NCBI GenBank assembly: GCA_021014325.1
Contig: CM037472.1
Span: 2,542,001 to 2,606,000 of the forward strand
Length of the DNA: 64,000 bases
Direction of reading: 5' to 3'
Source: Plazaster borealis
Lineage: Eukaryota > Echinodermata > Asteroidea > Forcipulatida > Labidiasteridae
Positions 10,944 through 21,870 of the stretch are shown here, piece after piece; the first letter of the stretch is position 1; each line of letters opens with the position of its first letter. The notes below the pieces were generated by a model that worked only from the letters and a program-made list of their open reading frames with translations, did no database searches and was not told where the DNA came from. A program made the translations under genes and the position numbers.

Positions 10944-11860
10944 TTTGAGCTCCGAGTTATGGCGTCTGTATTCTGCAGAATGAACACAGTTTTTAAATGT
11001 TTATATTTGCCGAGCAGCTCCATCCTCCACAGCAACACGCAGTTGTACGGTACTTTAGGAGAGCACTCATCGGCTCACTCATTAATTTTGAAATAACAAA
11101 TTATGTCATTAATGGGAATTGAAAGGCAAGCGTTTATTAACTTTATATCTCATTTTGATTCTATTCCAGTTGACGTGCTACTTACAATTTTATTTTATTT
11201 AATGAACAATACAAACAGCAAGTTATTAGTTGTTGTGTTTGTTCAGTGCGCTCTTAATTAAAGATAATTTTTCTCTCTCTCACTCTCTCCAAGATGGCAC
11301 AATGATTGTACAGCAGGGGCGTAACCAGGAGAGGGAGGTGCAGGGTGGGGGAAGGGGGGCAGGGTCAAATGAGATTTTAAAAAATGCTCAAAATGAATGG
11401 ATCCTTACCTCAACAAGGATCCTCCCACCCCAAACTTATGTCTTTGCTCTAGCTTGCCCCGAATAAAAATGCACGGTTTTAACCACAATACTGACAAATT
11501 AATGAAAAATGGCTTCATCAACAGATCAATTAGAGCTTTTGATACCAGGTAAAAACTGCAAGTAATTGCTTATTTTATTCTTACAAGGATCTTTAATTAT
11601 TGATATGACAATTAAGTCTCACCGAGAGGCAATTAATTCCTAAAACATCAAGATACATTTCACTGACAATATTGACGAAAATTACGAATTATGTTATTTA
11701 TTTATAACCTAATGTGTCTTATAAAACTATGATTTCAGTTTATTTACTGCAAGTACCTTGCTTACTACATGCATGACCTTTAAAGTCTGTGGGCCAACTA
11801 TGCTCCGCCCTTTGGTGATTGTTTTTGTTTCTCGATGTGTCCTCAGTATGAAATTTATGC
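10944..11860 (-). repeat. Duplicated upstream region of lectin gene
   Basis: This matches 16,802-17,620 in order: the promoter block next to the ATG, gggaattgaaaggcaagcg, a purine-rich caggggcgtaaccaggag segment, cttttgatrccaggtaaa, and tttggtgattgtttttgttt. The duplication unit thus includes about 0.8-0.9 kb upstream of the coding exon. The block could contain the promoter. I see no unambiguous TATA box. Confidence 0.65.
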
Positions 11861-11874
11861 TAAAATTCAATCAT

Positions 11875-12649
11875 TTAAAGGGTCCATGCAATGTCATGTT
11901 TTTATTGCATTTCTTGGAGATGCACCTTTGTGTCCCATTTCACCTTATTTTAAATTTTCGTTTTGCCATTTTTAAGGGTATTTTTGTATTAAATGCTGAT
12001 TCAAATTTCCATATTCATGAGCAAAAGTGTGATGTCATGTCAGGCAGAAATCTCAATGTTGTAATTAGTTTATGCACACAAAGTGGACAGAATGTAGGAT
12101 ATTTCACGGCCGTAAACTTTCTTTTCTTTAGTGATTTGTTAATGTTTCAGTTCATGGCAAGAAGGCAGAGTGCAAAATTTTCTCACAATTTCTTTTAACA
12201 AGCAAATTTTGGGGTTCACAATGTCATTTACCGGTATTCAACAGAAATAAAACAAGAGTCTCCCTCAGAGCTGTGTATTGAGAGAGTTGCGACATGGAGG
12301 GACCAGCTTTCTCCGGTCACGTGGTTGCTGGACGCCATTTTGTTCCAAAATGCAGTACAACCCAATGGGCAGACTAGTCTGGCACCCTGTATTCGCCAAT
12401 GCATTTTTTGGAGACAAAATGGCTTCTAATCGCAAGTTGTCGCAACTCTCTCAATATACGGCTCTGGTCTCCCTAAAATGACAGCGCCCTCAGGTGTCCA
12501 GATAAGAGAGGACACTTGTAGATGTCGACAAAAATTCACTTTTCAGTGAAATTAACCAAATATGGATGCCAATTAGTTTTCATACTCATAAGGTGATTAG
12601 GTAGTTCAAAATATATTCCTAAGAAATGTTTACTTCAGGGGCCCTTTAA
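11875..12649. mobile_element. Possible TTAA-flanked DNA element, about 770 bp
   Basis: The left end is tcatTTAAagggtccatg and the right end is caggggccctTTAAaac. Short inverted termini AGGGYCC are flanked by TTAA. The body is AT-rich and contains the separate element at 12,259-12,473. The lectin-block homology ends just before the left end, consistent with an insertion. The termini are short, so the call is tentative. Confidence 0.35.
12259..12473. mobile_element. 215-bp MITE with 30-bp terminal inverted repeats
   Basis: The left end tattgagagagttgcgaca and the right end tgtcgcaactctctcaata are inverted copies, extended outward by cagagctgtg and cggctctgg. The interior holds ccattttgttccaaaatg. 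No transposase is present, so it is a non-autonomous element. Confidence 0.7.
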
Positions 12650-12785
12650 AACACAGTATATTTAGCCATTGTTTATCCCCGTACCATGCAAGCTTTATTA
12701 TTCTTGGCAATACGGGCCAGTGCTGGAGGACTCGAAATAATTTGTTCATTGTATGCCTATATCGGCCTTTATCAATTATATCTTA

Positions 12786-13168
12786 GAGGGACACCGTGCC
12801 TTGGATCGGGTGAGTTGGTCTATAAAAAGCATTTGTAACCGTTTGTTATAAAATGCATATGGTTAGAAAGACGTTATAAAAGTAGAAAACAATGATTCAC
12901 ACAAATATGTCTCGAAACTGCGTGTGTTTCCTTTTACATCGTGAACAAACACGGTGGGCCATTTTGTGGAGTCAAATATTTGACTCCACAAAATGGCCGA
13001 CCGTGTTAGTTCGCAAAGTAAAAGGAAAACCACGCAATTTCGAGGCATATTGTGTGGATCATTGTATTCTATACTTTTAAAACATCTTTCTAACCAAGCA
13101 TTTTATAACAAACGGTTACAAACGCTTTTTTTAGACCAACTCGTCCGATCCAAGGCAACGTGTCCCTT
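12786..13168. mobile_element. 383-bp near-perfect palindromic element
   Basis: Both arms carry the same features in mirror order: gggacac, ccttggatcgg, gagttggtct, gtaaccgtttgttataaaat, and gccattttgtgg or its complement. The centre is gagtcaaatatttgactc near 12,977. Short reading frames inside are mirror artefacts. Fold-back MITE. Confidence 0.8.
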
Positions 13169-15040
13169 TAACCGTTCTTTTACATAATATTCTGAAAGGC
13201 GACTGAAGGAGAGCGACAGTATCTTCTACAGTAGATCAATATGCAATTACTCCCTTCAAAGTTGAGTTGCTACTTAATTAGATCACGGCTTCCAAATATA
13301 CAAAGAGCCTATTTTGATGCCAAGTAAAGACTACAAATAATGTGTTTGTTTATATTCTGTGCTTACAATGGCCTTTTGGAAATGATTGAGTTTACAGGTC
13401 GCTCTTATAGTCAAAAACATTCTTTGAGACCACTGCTGTGCTTAACCAATTCCAAACTCATTTATTAGCTATAATTCTATGGCTGATAATATTGACGAAA
13501 AATGTAATTAATATCAACTTAAGGCATCTTTTTGAACCAAGAGCAATAAATTAACCAATGTTTTTCCAATGAGTAGAACTTTGTATTGTTCAATTGAAAG
13601 CTGGTTACTGCTTTGATTATGATTGATTGAACGAGAGTTCCTCATGATTTACTGTAAATTGTGTATAGAGGCATTGCAATCAAATCCATGCAAAGATCGC
13701 AAAAGGAGTTCAACCTACACTACGTGGAAAAAACTCGCATTAATTTGACAAAAGTAACAATGAATCCCTAACGAATTTTCTGAGATTAAATGACCAGAAC
13801 TACAACATTTAATCTAAAGAGAACGAGACAACATTCAAGTATTTACAAATAATGTCAGGGTCCCTTTTCGTCAACTGATGTTTTAGATTGCATCTGATTG
13901 TATCTAGAGCAGCCTGAATTACCTACAATTAAAAAGGGAAGTACGTCCCCTCTTTTTTATTCCCAACTTTCCGATAAAACATCCCGAAAAAATTGTCTCC
14001 GGTTGCAGCTGACGTGTCTTTATAATCCATGAATTTCGGGCCAGCAAAACAGTAGTTTTCACTGTAAATTAATTGTCCCATTAATTTACAAAATACACTC
14101 AAAATTAAGCATAAGAATATCTATTGTAGAATCTCATGTTCCAAGGAAATGGATATATTAATTCCAATAAACATAATCTGTAAAATCGTTTGTGAGAACT
14201 CCTCTTTAAACAGCAGCATACCAACATAAAGTTATATGGCCCGATTCGGCTGAAAGAATTTGTTTAAACTTGTTTCTCTCTGAACGAATTTTGACAGATG
14301 ATGCTAGTGTTTAAAAAGCGAAAAACTTGTAAAAAATTTCGCATAATATGCCACAGACAATGCTCAAATACATGTAACATGCGAAATTGTTTGTTCATAT
14401 TGATGGACGTGAATTAATGTCATGGATCCCGATTACAGATAATGTTTAGTTTGTAATTAGGTCAAACATATACCACTTATCATTGGTGGATTAAAATATA
14501 ATATATCGTGCAACACCATGAAAGCTTCACCTGCAAAAAGGGCTCGATAAAACTTACATCAGAATGTATGGGTAAAATCGGCCCCAAATCGGACCTAGCA
14601 TTTAAAGTGTGTTGAGAATTATTCCGCGTCTGAATCAAGCGACTTCGGCTACGGCTATGGCCGTTGACAGCAGCGACATTGTTGAAGAATATGCCTTTTC
14701 AGCGATCCAGCCATAGTTATTCGGTTAATCGGTTAACCGCTCGTTAAATCGGTTATCAGGGATATTTTTTCAGTTCGATTATTCTTGAAGAATGTACACG
14801 TCCTTGCTTCTCACGGCGTAATATTTGGTCTGTGGTGCCGATTTCAAACCATACTACATGCGTCCGTTTTCAATGTAGAACCCTTCTTGATACGAATAAA
14901 CCATTTGGGCCCAAAAAGATGGGTGCATCAATGACATAAGTTTATTTACTATTACGACACGCGCCTGTTTTTCGGTTGCCGGTCGACTTCAGGCGGTAGC
15001 CGAACAAGGCTTTCATACTTTGCTTCAAGTTCATATAGTT
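13169..15040. other. No gene; possible worn lectin fragment near 13,198
   Basis: A short stretch gcgactgaaggagagc (13,201-13,216) equals part of the lectin signal-peptide region. Sequence near 13,310 (ttgatgccaagtaaag) resembles the lectin upstream block. An extra, heavily decayed lectin copy may have lain here. The rest is AT-rich, with no features I can support. Confidence 0.35.
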
Positions 15041-15101
15041 GAGTTTATAATTCTACTTATTCTGCCGACTCTTGATCAAGCATAGCTCCTTTAAAACATC
15101 C

Positions 15102-15600
15102 TCATTGCAGTTTAGCTGAAAATGTTTCAGGTCTTTTACAAATGAAGCTTTTGAATACGTAGCAAGGTTTGGGATTCCAGCGAGCTTGTCTATCCACACA
15201 GTTACTAGATCCACTGGGTTGACCCGAGGCCCAGTTGGTGTAGTTCCCGGAAGGGCTACCGTCGATCCACGCGTAGGGACTCTTGGTTGACCAACGTCGG
15301 TAGCCGAGCCATGTGCGCTGAGACACTCCTCCGTTTACTGGTGTGGCAAGCTGGACAATGAAGTCATCTTCCTCTTGGCTCATAATGGACACCAGATGAG
15401 ATGGTCTGCCAAGGCGTGACAAACCCTGACAGTACTGTTCAGCTTTATCAAATTTCTTTGCATCCGTCACGAAAAGGTAGCAATGATTCCCAAAAACTTT
15501 GCCATGGACTGCGGCAGGATATGCATGCGGGAGATACGATTGGAAAATGCGACTGAAGGAGAGCTACAAGAATACTGAAAACAGTGAAGTTTGCTGCCAT
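15102..15600 (-). pseudogene. C-type lectin gene copy with an N-terminal frameshift
   Basis: ATG at 15600 begins MAANFTVFSILVALLQSHFP, as in the intact copy. An extra base near 15,490 (tttttgggaatcattgc) breaks the frame after the first cysteine region. The remaining domain is open from 15,470 to the stop at 15,102: AEQYCQGLSRLGRPSHL, TWLGYRRW, AWIDGSPSGNYTNWASG, then QPS in place of EPN, and ARWNPKPC where the intact copy has LWNDKTC. The change of EPN to QPS and loss of the WND aspartate would be expected to alter or abolish calcium-dependent sugar binding. The extra base could be real or an assembly error. Confidence 0.75.
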
Positions 15601-16288
15601 TTTGAGCTCCGAGTGATAGCGTCTGTACTCAGCAGAATGAACACAGATTTTAAATGTTTAGTTTAGTCCACCCCCCACCCCCACAGCAACACGCAGTTGC
15701 GCTTTAGGAGAGCAGTTATCAGCTTAATTACTAATCATATGGATTTTTTTTTATGAACAAACAATGAAAGCGAAATTGCTATGATGTGTACTAGCTTAGC
15801 GGATCAAACCATTGTTGATAATGAGCGTTCTTGGTACAATGTGAATTATTGTGAATAAAAAGTATATCCATTCAAAAAAATAACACAACAAACCAGGTCA
15901 AAAATAATATCAAACTTTCTTGAGTCTTGAGTGGTGATATCCTTATTCAGCTACATAGCTATACTAGGATGGTGCAGAGTGACGTCACATGCAAGGTGCA
16001 TGAGAAATAAAAAGTGAAGAATAAGTGGCCACTGGCCAGAAAAAGAACGACGAAACAACGGACGGTAAACTTATAATAGGGAGTGTTTAAAAATGTGGTA
16101 GTGAATTAGAGGAGACGTGAGCCCACAGGTAATAACATTATTCAGACCCGCCCGCTCTGTGATGTTAGTGCCATCGACTGCCTATTTATTAAGTTTATAG
16201 TGAAGTTTAGAGTTAATTGAAGTTTATAATTCTACTTATTCCACTTATTCTGCTGACGCTTGAGCAAGCTTAAGCTCCTTCAACATCC
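15601..16288 (-). other. Lectin promoter copy and spacer between lectin copies
   Basis: 15,601-15,790 is the upstream region of the pseudogene, homologous to 7,113-7,343 and 16,802-16,950. 15,791-15,895 matches 10,507-10,605. From there to 16,214 the sequence is not obviously repeated. The segment 16,215-16,288 corresponds to the 3' flank also seen at 15,040-15,101. No further gene is seen. Confidence 0.6.
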
Positions 16289-16801
16289 TCATCGCATTTT
16301 AGCTGAAAATCTTTCAGGTATTTTACAAATGAAGCTCCCCAATTGAGTGCAAGTTTTGTCATTCCACAAGGAATCTGTATACATCTCGACACAATCCTCC
16401 CTACCAGCTCTACTATTGGGTTCACCCGAGGCCCAGTTGGTGTAGTTCCCGGAAGGGCTACCGTCGATCCAGGCGAAGTCACCCGTGGTTGAGTCACGTC
16501 GATAGCCGAGCCATGTGTGCCGAGACACCACTCCGTTCATTGTTGTTGCAAGTAGGACAAGGAAGTCATTTTCCTCTTGGCTCATAATGGACGCCAGATG
16601 AGATGGTCTGCCAAGGCGTGACAAACCCTGACAGTACTGTGCAGCATCATCAAAGGTCTTGACATCTGTCACGAAAAGAAAGCAATGATTCTCAAAACTT
16701 GTCCATGGACTGCTGCAGGACGTGCATGCGGGAGATACGATCAGGAAATGCGACTGAAGGAGGGCTACAAGTATACTGGACACAGTGAAGTTTGCTGCCA
16801 T
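16289..16801 (-). CDS. Secreted single-domain C-type lectin, intact, intronless
   Basis: The frame runs 170 codons from ATG at 16801 (context ctcaaaATGG) to the stop at 16289. Residues 1-25 form a hydrophobic signal peptide (ILVALL core, cleavage near SPA). A complete C-type lectin domain spans about 29-160, with six cysteines in the standard pattern (C29-C40, C57-C159 and C137-C151 expected pairs). It has TWLGY at 96-100, EPN at 127-129 (calcium site 2, mannose-type specificity in known lectins) and WND at 146-148. Short single-domain secreted lectins of this plan occur widely in echinoderms and other marine invertebrates, usually as coelomic or humoral recognition proteins; that role is inferred here. 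A single uninterrupted exon is notable. It lies in a minus-strand cluster with two pseudogenes and an orphan promoter. Confidence 0.88.
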   Translation of the reverse strand: MAANFTVSSILVALLQSHFLIVSPACTSCSSPWTSFENHCFLFVTDVKTFDDAAQYCQGLSRLGRPSHLASIMSQEENDFLVLLATTMNGVVSRHTWLGYRRDSTTGDFAWIDGSPSGNYTNWASGEPNSRAGREDCVEMYTDSLWNDKTCTQLGSFICKIPERFSAKMR

Positions 16802-17620
16802 TTTGAGCTCCGAGTGATAGCGTCTGTACTCATCGGAATGAACACAGTTTTTAATTTAATGTTTAGTTGCCGAGCAGCTCCACCCTCCACAGCAATACGC
16901 AGTTGTATTGTAGTAGAGCGCTCGCCAGCTCACTTTTTAATTTTGAAATAACAAATTAGGGGCTTATGTCAATAATGGGAATTGAAAGGCAAGCGTTTAT
17001 TAACTTTTGTGTTTTTTTTAGCTCATTTTGATTCTGTTCCAATAACAGTTGACTTGCTACTTACAATTTTAGTTTATTTAATAAGCAGTACAACAGCAAG
17101 TTATTCGTTGTTGTTTTTGTTCAGTGCGCTCTTACTATGAAGATAATGTTGTTCTCTGTCTCTCCACGATGACACAATGATTGTACTGCAGGGGCGTAAC
17201 CAGGAGGGGGTGCAGAGTGGGGGAGGGGGGAATGAGATATAAAAAATCCTCAAAATGAATGATCGGTTCCATACCTTAACAAGCCCCACCCACACTCAAC
17301 ATTTTGTCTTTCCCCCGTTTGCCCCCCCCCGAATAAAATGTCTATAGTAATGCCACTGTTGTACTGGCAAAATGGCTTCCCCGATAAATCAATTAGAGCT
17401 TTTGATGCCAGGTAAAGGCACAAATAATGATTGCTCATTTTTTTTGCAATGATCTTTAATAATTGATATGACCCCGAGAGGCAATTATTTCCTGGATTGT
17501 TTGTGAGTGAAAAATTCCAAAAATAAACTGTAATTCAATGCGAAAAGGACCATATAAACCTAACGTGTCTTTTTGGTGATTGTTTTTGTTTTATCGATGT
17601 CAATAATGTGCTAATATTTT
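16802..17620 (-). promoter_or_regulatory. Upstream region of the intact lectin gene
   Basis: The first 150 bases upstream of the ATG are the best conserved part among the four copies (blocks gagctccgagtgatagcg and gaatgaacacagttttt), so the promoter is probably here. Beyond this, homology to 10,944-11,860 continues for about 0.8 kb. No consensus TATA box is certain. Confidence 0.5.
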
Positions 17621-17875
17621 TGGTTAGGCCTACTATGCAAAAAATAAATTATTCTTGGAAACCATGTGCCAGAGGACAAACGCTTGCAGAACCCCGCTGG
17701 TAACCATAGTCAAGGCCTATACTGTCATCCATTCAAAAACAGAAAGCCATCGTGGCGAAATCCGTAACGTCAAATACATCAACCGAATGAACTTTAAACG
17801 TATTATTATATACAACGCCGCAACATGACCTACAAAAGTCTAACGTAAACATAAGTTGTACTCATTCAGTATTAT

Positions 17876-18020
17876 TATGTATTTATTTATTTATTTATTT
17901 TAAATCTTTAGACTCATACACAATGATAACAAGTTGGACAGGGGCTGTCAAGGTTATACAAAAGTATAAAAACTGTCATCTTAAGACGTACAACCAGACC
18001 CCTGCCAACGATAAAAATAT
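17876..18020 (-). mobile_element. LINE 3' end (minus strand) with tetranucleotide tail
   Basis: The plus strand starts with repeated TATT units followed by a short UTR-like segment (tttagactcatacacaatg, aagttggacaggggctgtc, accagacccctgcc). On the minus strand this is a 3' UTR ending in AATA repeats, the usual tail of CR1-like LINEs. No coding part is left. Confidence 0.5.
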
Positions 18021-18249
18021 AATTTAAATAATTATAAAAAGGAGATTGCACTCAAACGCTATTAAAATCACACATGTTCACAGCCAGACTATTCTAATTT
18101 GCATACGTATCCAAAATTTTTGGATATGCAAATGATCCAACACCAGGGTGTGAGAGAGCGGTCAACCTCGTACTGCTCGACACAACTTGGGGACGAGGTT
18201 AGATGAGTCGTTCTGGTCGTCGTCGTGTACCGCCATTTTTAAAGACAAA

Positions 18250-18352
18250 ATGAACGAAATCAATACGTCTCCGGAGTCTAGCCTTATAATATCTCCAACA
18301 AATTCAAGGTTTTACGGAGTTTCAAGGACACAACTACCGCAACAAATTGATG
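18250..18352 (+). CDS. Candidate first coding exon of an unrecognised gene
   Basis: ATG at 18250 (context gacaaaATGa) opens 34 codons: MNEINTSPESSLIISPTNSR and then FYGVSRTQLPQQID. The exon ends at a strong donor, GATG|GTGAGT, in phase 1. The region just upstream (18,150-18,245) is richer in CpG than its surroundings. No downstream exon could be linked: the next kilobase is occupied by a transposon-like element. It may be a true 5' exon with a long first intron. Confidence 0.4.
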
Positions 18353-18441
18353 GTGAGTTACTAGTTAGTTTGTGACAATGATGATTTCGTTGTTTTTGAA
18401 GAAACTGGGGGATATTTTCAGCACAATCTGTCAAAAACCAA

Positions 18442-19137
18442 GGCCGGTGTCACAGGGAATTCTGTCCCCCCGCACAGCGGTCCGGGAGGACAGAATCCCC
18501 TAGGGAAATCATAATGTGTCCCCCGGCCAGGGTTTTCTGTCCGCCAGGGGAATTTGTCCCCCCTCGCACATTTGTTCCCTTGTTTGCCTCTGTGCGACAC
18601 TTGAAATCTTTTTAACTTTGTAAAATCAAGCATGAGAATGGGCGATGATGACAAAACCGGAAATCCATCGTACGAAAAATAAATCGGAAAATTCCAACGC
18701 TAAAAATGCATATCCGGATTCTAGGCAATGTCCGTAAATTGGGCAAAGTGACCCAGGCGTCAGCGCCGCACTCAGTGAATTGTTGTCAGTAGACTTTTCT
18801 TTTCAAAGTCTCCACACACAAAAATGTTCCTTTGCTTAAAATTATTGAATAAAATAAGTAACAACAAGATAATACTTCTATTATTATAAACCAGCAAAGC
18901 CAGGTGAATAAAGCAAGTTTATTGATTTAGTTCCGTCGGTGGACGCTCGTGCCTGGGGGACATATTCTCCGTTGGAGGACACAATCTCCGTTGAGCACGG
19001 CGGACAGAATAACCTAACGAGAGACAATTTATCCTAGGAGATACTGTCTCGGGGGACGTTGTACCCTAGACAAGCCAGGTAAAGTTGTCCGGGGGGGACA
19101 GATTCACTGGGGGGACACAATATCCGTCCACACCGGC
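18442..19137. mobile_element. About 700-bp DNA element with repeated GGGGACA motifs
   Basis: The ends are inverted: ccggtgtcacagggaattct on the left, and on the right the complement of atatccgtccacaccgg. Inside, variants of gggggaca followed by gaat or aatctcc recur at both ends in opposite orientation (18,470-18,570; 18,950-19,120). No transposase frame is present. It is likely non-autonomous, with subterminal repeats that could be transposase-binding sites. Confidence 0.5.
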
Positions 19138-19216
19138 GTGAGTTAAAATGTCTCATTAGAGCGCCACCTATCGGCAGGAGTAGGAGAGGCGTGTACAATT
19201 GAATGGGCATCCCAAC

Positions 19217-19443
19217 ATGGCGAGTAGTGGGAATAGTCTGCACAATTTGTTCACTTTTAAAGTTAAACTTGAATGATTCTATTGTACAAGTTGAATTTTT
19301 TCAAACATCTAGCCCCATAAATACTGCCATTACGCTGGACTCTCTCCGCTTCTTCCTGACCTTCTTGCCCCAAAAGTACCGGAGGACGTCCTGTACTGTA
19401 TCCTCCCATACCCCAATTTCGCGCATCACAAATATTCGCGCAG
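19217..19443 (+). pseudogene. Candidate first exon with one frame change
   Basis: ATG at 19217 (aacATGGcg, good context) gives MASSGNSLHNLFTFKVKL and then a stop after one more codon. Shifting one base, the frame continues as NDSIVQVEFFQTSSPI and LDSLRFFLTFLPQKYRR to a donor GCAG|GTACCT at 19,443. Either the two frames are unrelated or one base is extra here. I do not recognise the sequence. Confidence 0.3.
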
Positions 19444-20700
19444 GTACCTTTCCGACGCATATTATTTTGTTTACAATACGCAGTGACTCAATTTTTTTTA
19501 TTTCATGAAAGTATAAAGCCTGATAAACAATTTCCCGCGAAGATGTGGAAAATCAAAGCCTTTCCGGTAAGATTTTAGATAAACTAGTAGTATACAATCT
19601 TACCTTTTTAGACTAAATACAAAACATAGCTAGATAAGATGGTCGATTAAAAAAACCAAAAAAACACTGAAAGTTCTGTGCGTATCGTCTGCCATACTTC
19701 AATACTTAAATTACAAGACCACGTGATTTTCATTTAACAACAGAGGGCGTACAAAATACTACGGAAGGTTGAAGTGGACGTGCGCCTTATAATCCTTTTT
19801 TCAGAAATTACAAATTGTTTGCATTTAACTGGACGCGGGGCTTACCAACTTTGTGATAACAGCGCAGAGTCAATTTCCCACCTCGCCAACCCCACCACCC
19901 CTCCCCGTAAATAATTATCACTGCCGATTTCAACCGGCAGCTTCCCTGCCGCACGGACTAAAGCATTTAGAAGAAAGGCGGGACAATAGGGACTCCGTAG
20001 TGGCGTTCCAGCCCAAGTGCGCGAATTCATGTGACGGAAAACGAAACTTGACAAATCGGGGTCGATTGCAGACGACGAGTTTCGTTGTGCTTTGACGATG
20101 TTCTGCAGGCTTCAAATTCTCCTCTCAGGTGGGCTTTGACATCAGACAATAAAAATTAAAGCTAAAAGTTGTTCTTGATTCTGTTAATCAAGTCAAAATT
20201 AAATTTCAATTCTTACGTGCGCGAATAATGGGGATACGAGGATATACAATACAAGGTAGGTATGTGAAGAAAAAATTCAAAGTGAACCAATACCAATGCA
20301 ATTAGTACCACTGGAAAGAGCTTGAAAAATCCTACTCCTAGAACTATGAGGTTCGTTTCGCTATCGTCTCCACGAACCTCATGCACACAACACAAACGAT
20401 TCATTTTGCCATTTCGATTTGCATTCAAATCTCTTTTTTTTTAAATCAAATCTCGCCGAAATTAGGCTCTATGTGTTCTTTGAACTCTCATTGAGCTTGA
20501 GGATGGTCCAGAAAATCCACTCCGCAAACTCAAAATTGTTAAAAAATTATAAATTCTAACCGTAAAATTCAGATCCCATCCACACCGTTTGACTGTTACA
20601 ACAATTAGAGCGGCGATCCGTGATTTGTGTACAAAACATGCCCACGCGTCAGGGAACAACACAGCTCGCACAGGGTACCAGTATAAAGAGGGGATTCTCG
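19444..20700. other. No supported gene
   Basis: Short open frames occur on both strands near 19,840-20,100, but without start context, splice sites or recognisable domains. A somewhat higher GC level near 19,830-20,100 is the only feature noted. Confidence 0.35.
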
Positions 20701-20706
20701 GAAAAG

Positions 20707-20842
20707 TTTCCGCAGCATGCCTCCAACTTATTTTTTTATTTTTTTATTTTTTTTTTCCTGTTTTCCATTTGGAGATAGGTGGGAAACAGGGGAGAAAAAA
20801 TAAGAAAAAAAAAAGAAAGAAGTTGCAGGCATGCTGCGGAAA
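20707..20842. repeat. Inverted repeat enclosing a poly-T/poly-A segment
   Basis: tttccgcagcatgc (20,707) and gcatgctgcggaaa (to 20,842) are inverted copies. An inner pair, cctgttttcc and gggaaacagg, and a T-rich then A-rich core make the whole segment a long hairpin. Its origin is probably a fold-back element. Confidence 0.65.
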
Positions 20843-20860
20843 ATTTACCGGATTCTCCAC

Positions 20861-20911
20861 TACGTCATCATCGATTTTCCATGACGTCATCATCGCCGAC
20901 AGCCAATCAGA
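20861..20911. promoter_or_regulatory. CRE repeats and CCAAT box cluster
   Basis: tacgtcatcatcg and tgacgtcatcatcg stand in tandem (20,861 and 20,882; the second contains palindromic TGACGTCA), followed by gccaatcag at 20,902. CRE/ATF and NF-Y type sites so arranged are typical of animal promoters. No adjacent gene could be identified with confidence. Confidence 0.4.
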
Positions 20912-21870
20912 ATGCGAATTTAAGGGGGTGTTCCCAGTGCACGGGCAGTACATGTAGATGCGGAACACAAATCTGGCAGAAAATAGCGGCCGCGATCGAT
21001 GCGGATCTTCACATACAAGGCGACCCTGAAATTCGGGGCAAATCTTTTACCGCTCTGCGACTGAGCGCGATGTAAACAGTCCCTAGATACAATTTTTGTG
21101 GTTTGACTTGCCAAGCAAAGAGTCTCCTCTCCTTCAACCAAAACTAAGAAACATGTAAGGCTGCACTGGTTAGTTGCACTTGTAAATGCAAAAAGTTGTG
21201 GTATTTTAGGCATTTCTACATGTACAAGTCAATTTTTTGGCACAATTGCAGAATACCCCGCCACTCGCCTATCCCATAACGTATCCGAATATGTATACAT
21301 ATGCAGTACATTCATGATGATATCATTTGAGGGCGCTTTTTAAAGCTCTATCATCGTTAGACTGGGCCCCTGTCTTTATCACGAGCCCCGAAGTGTGACG
21401 CCAGATGTTCAGGCTATGACATCGTAACATTTACAGGCAAAGTCACAAGAGGGAGCTTCATCTTCATTCATCTTCAACTTTGAAACATTTTTGTCCATTA
21501 TTGAAGGATTTTGTTATTAAATATATAATAATCAAATTTTTGATTTAGTTTTGGATTTAGATAGACATTAATCAAGTTCATTGTATGCATTTTTTCACAC
21601 TTTCCCTCCTTCCCTACTGTATTGAATTTTCGTGTCTTGAATGATTTTGATAGAAAAAGGATCCTTTGAATGAATTTGATAGGAAGTAAGCAATCAATTT
21701 GTGGCGACATATTATAACTTTATGGGGGGGGGGGGTTTCACTTCCAAGGAACATCTTTGGTGCCGCATTGACTGTGGAGGCCTACGTTATCTTGCAATTA
21801 AACCCATACGGATATGGATACCTCGTTCTAAAAAAACCTTTCTTTATTTGATAGAAAGTAAGCAATAGGC
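20912..21870. other. No supported gene
   Basis: The part near 20,985-21,060 is GC-rich. Short frames on both strands lack support. A poly-G run is at 21,725-21,735. A segment agactgggcccctgtcttta near 21,359 resembles the element end near 6,600. Confidence 0.35.

Noticed and set aside
11758..12198. 146-codon plus-strand frame
   Set aside because: There is no ATG near the start and the composition is low-complexity. It overlaps the left part of a probable DNA element.
12863..13187. Three 60-codon frames around 13.0 kb
   Set aside because: They are mirror images of one another produced by the palindromic element.
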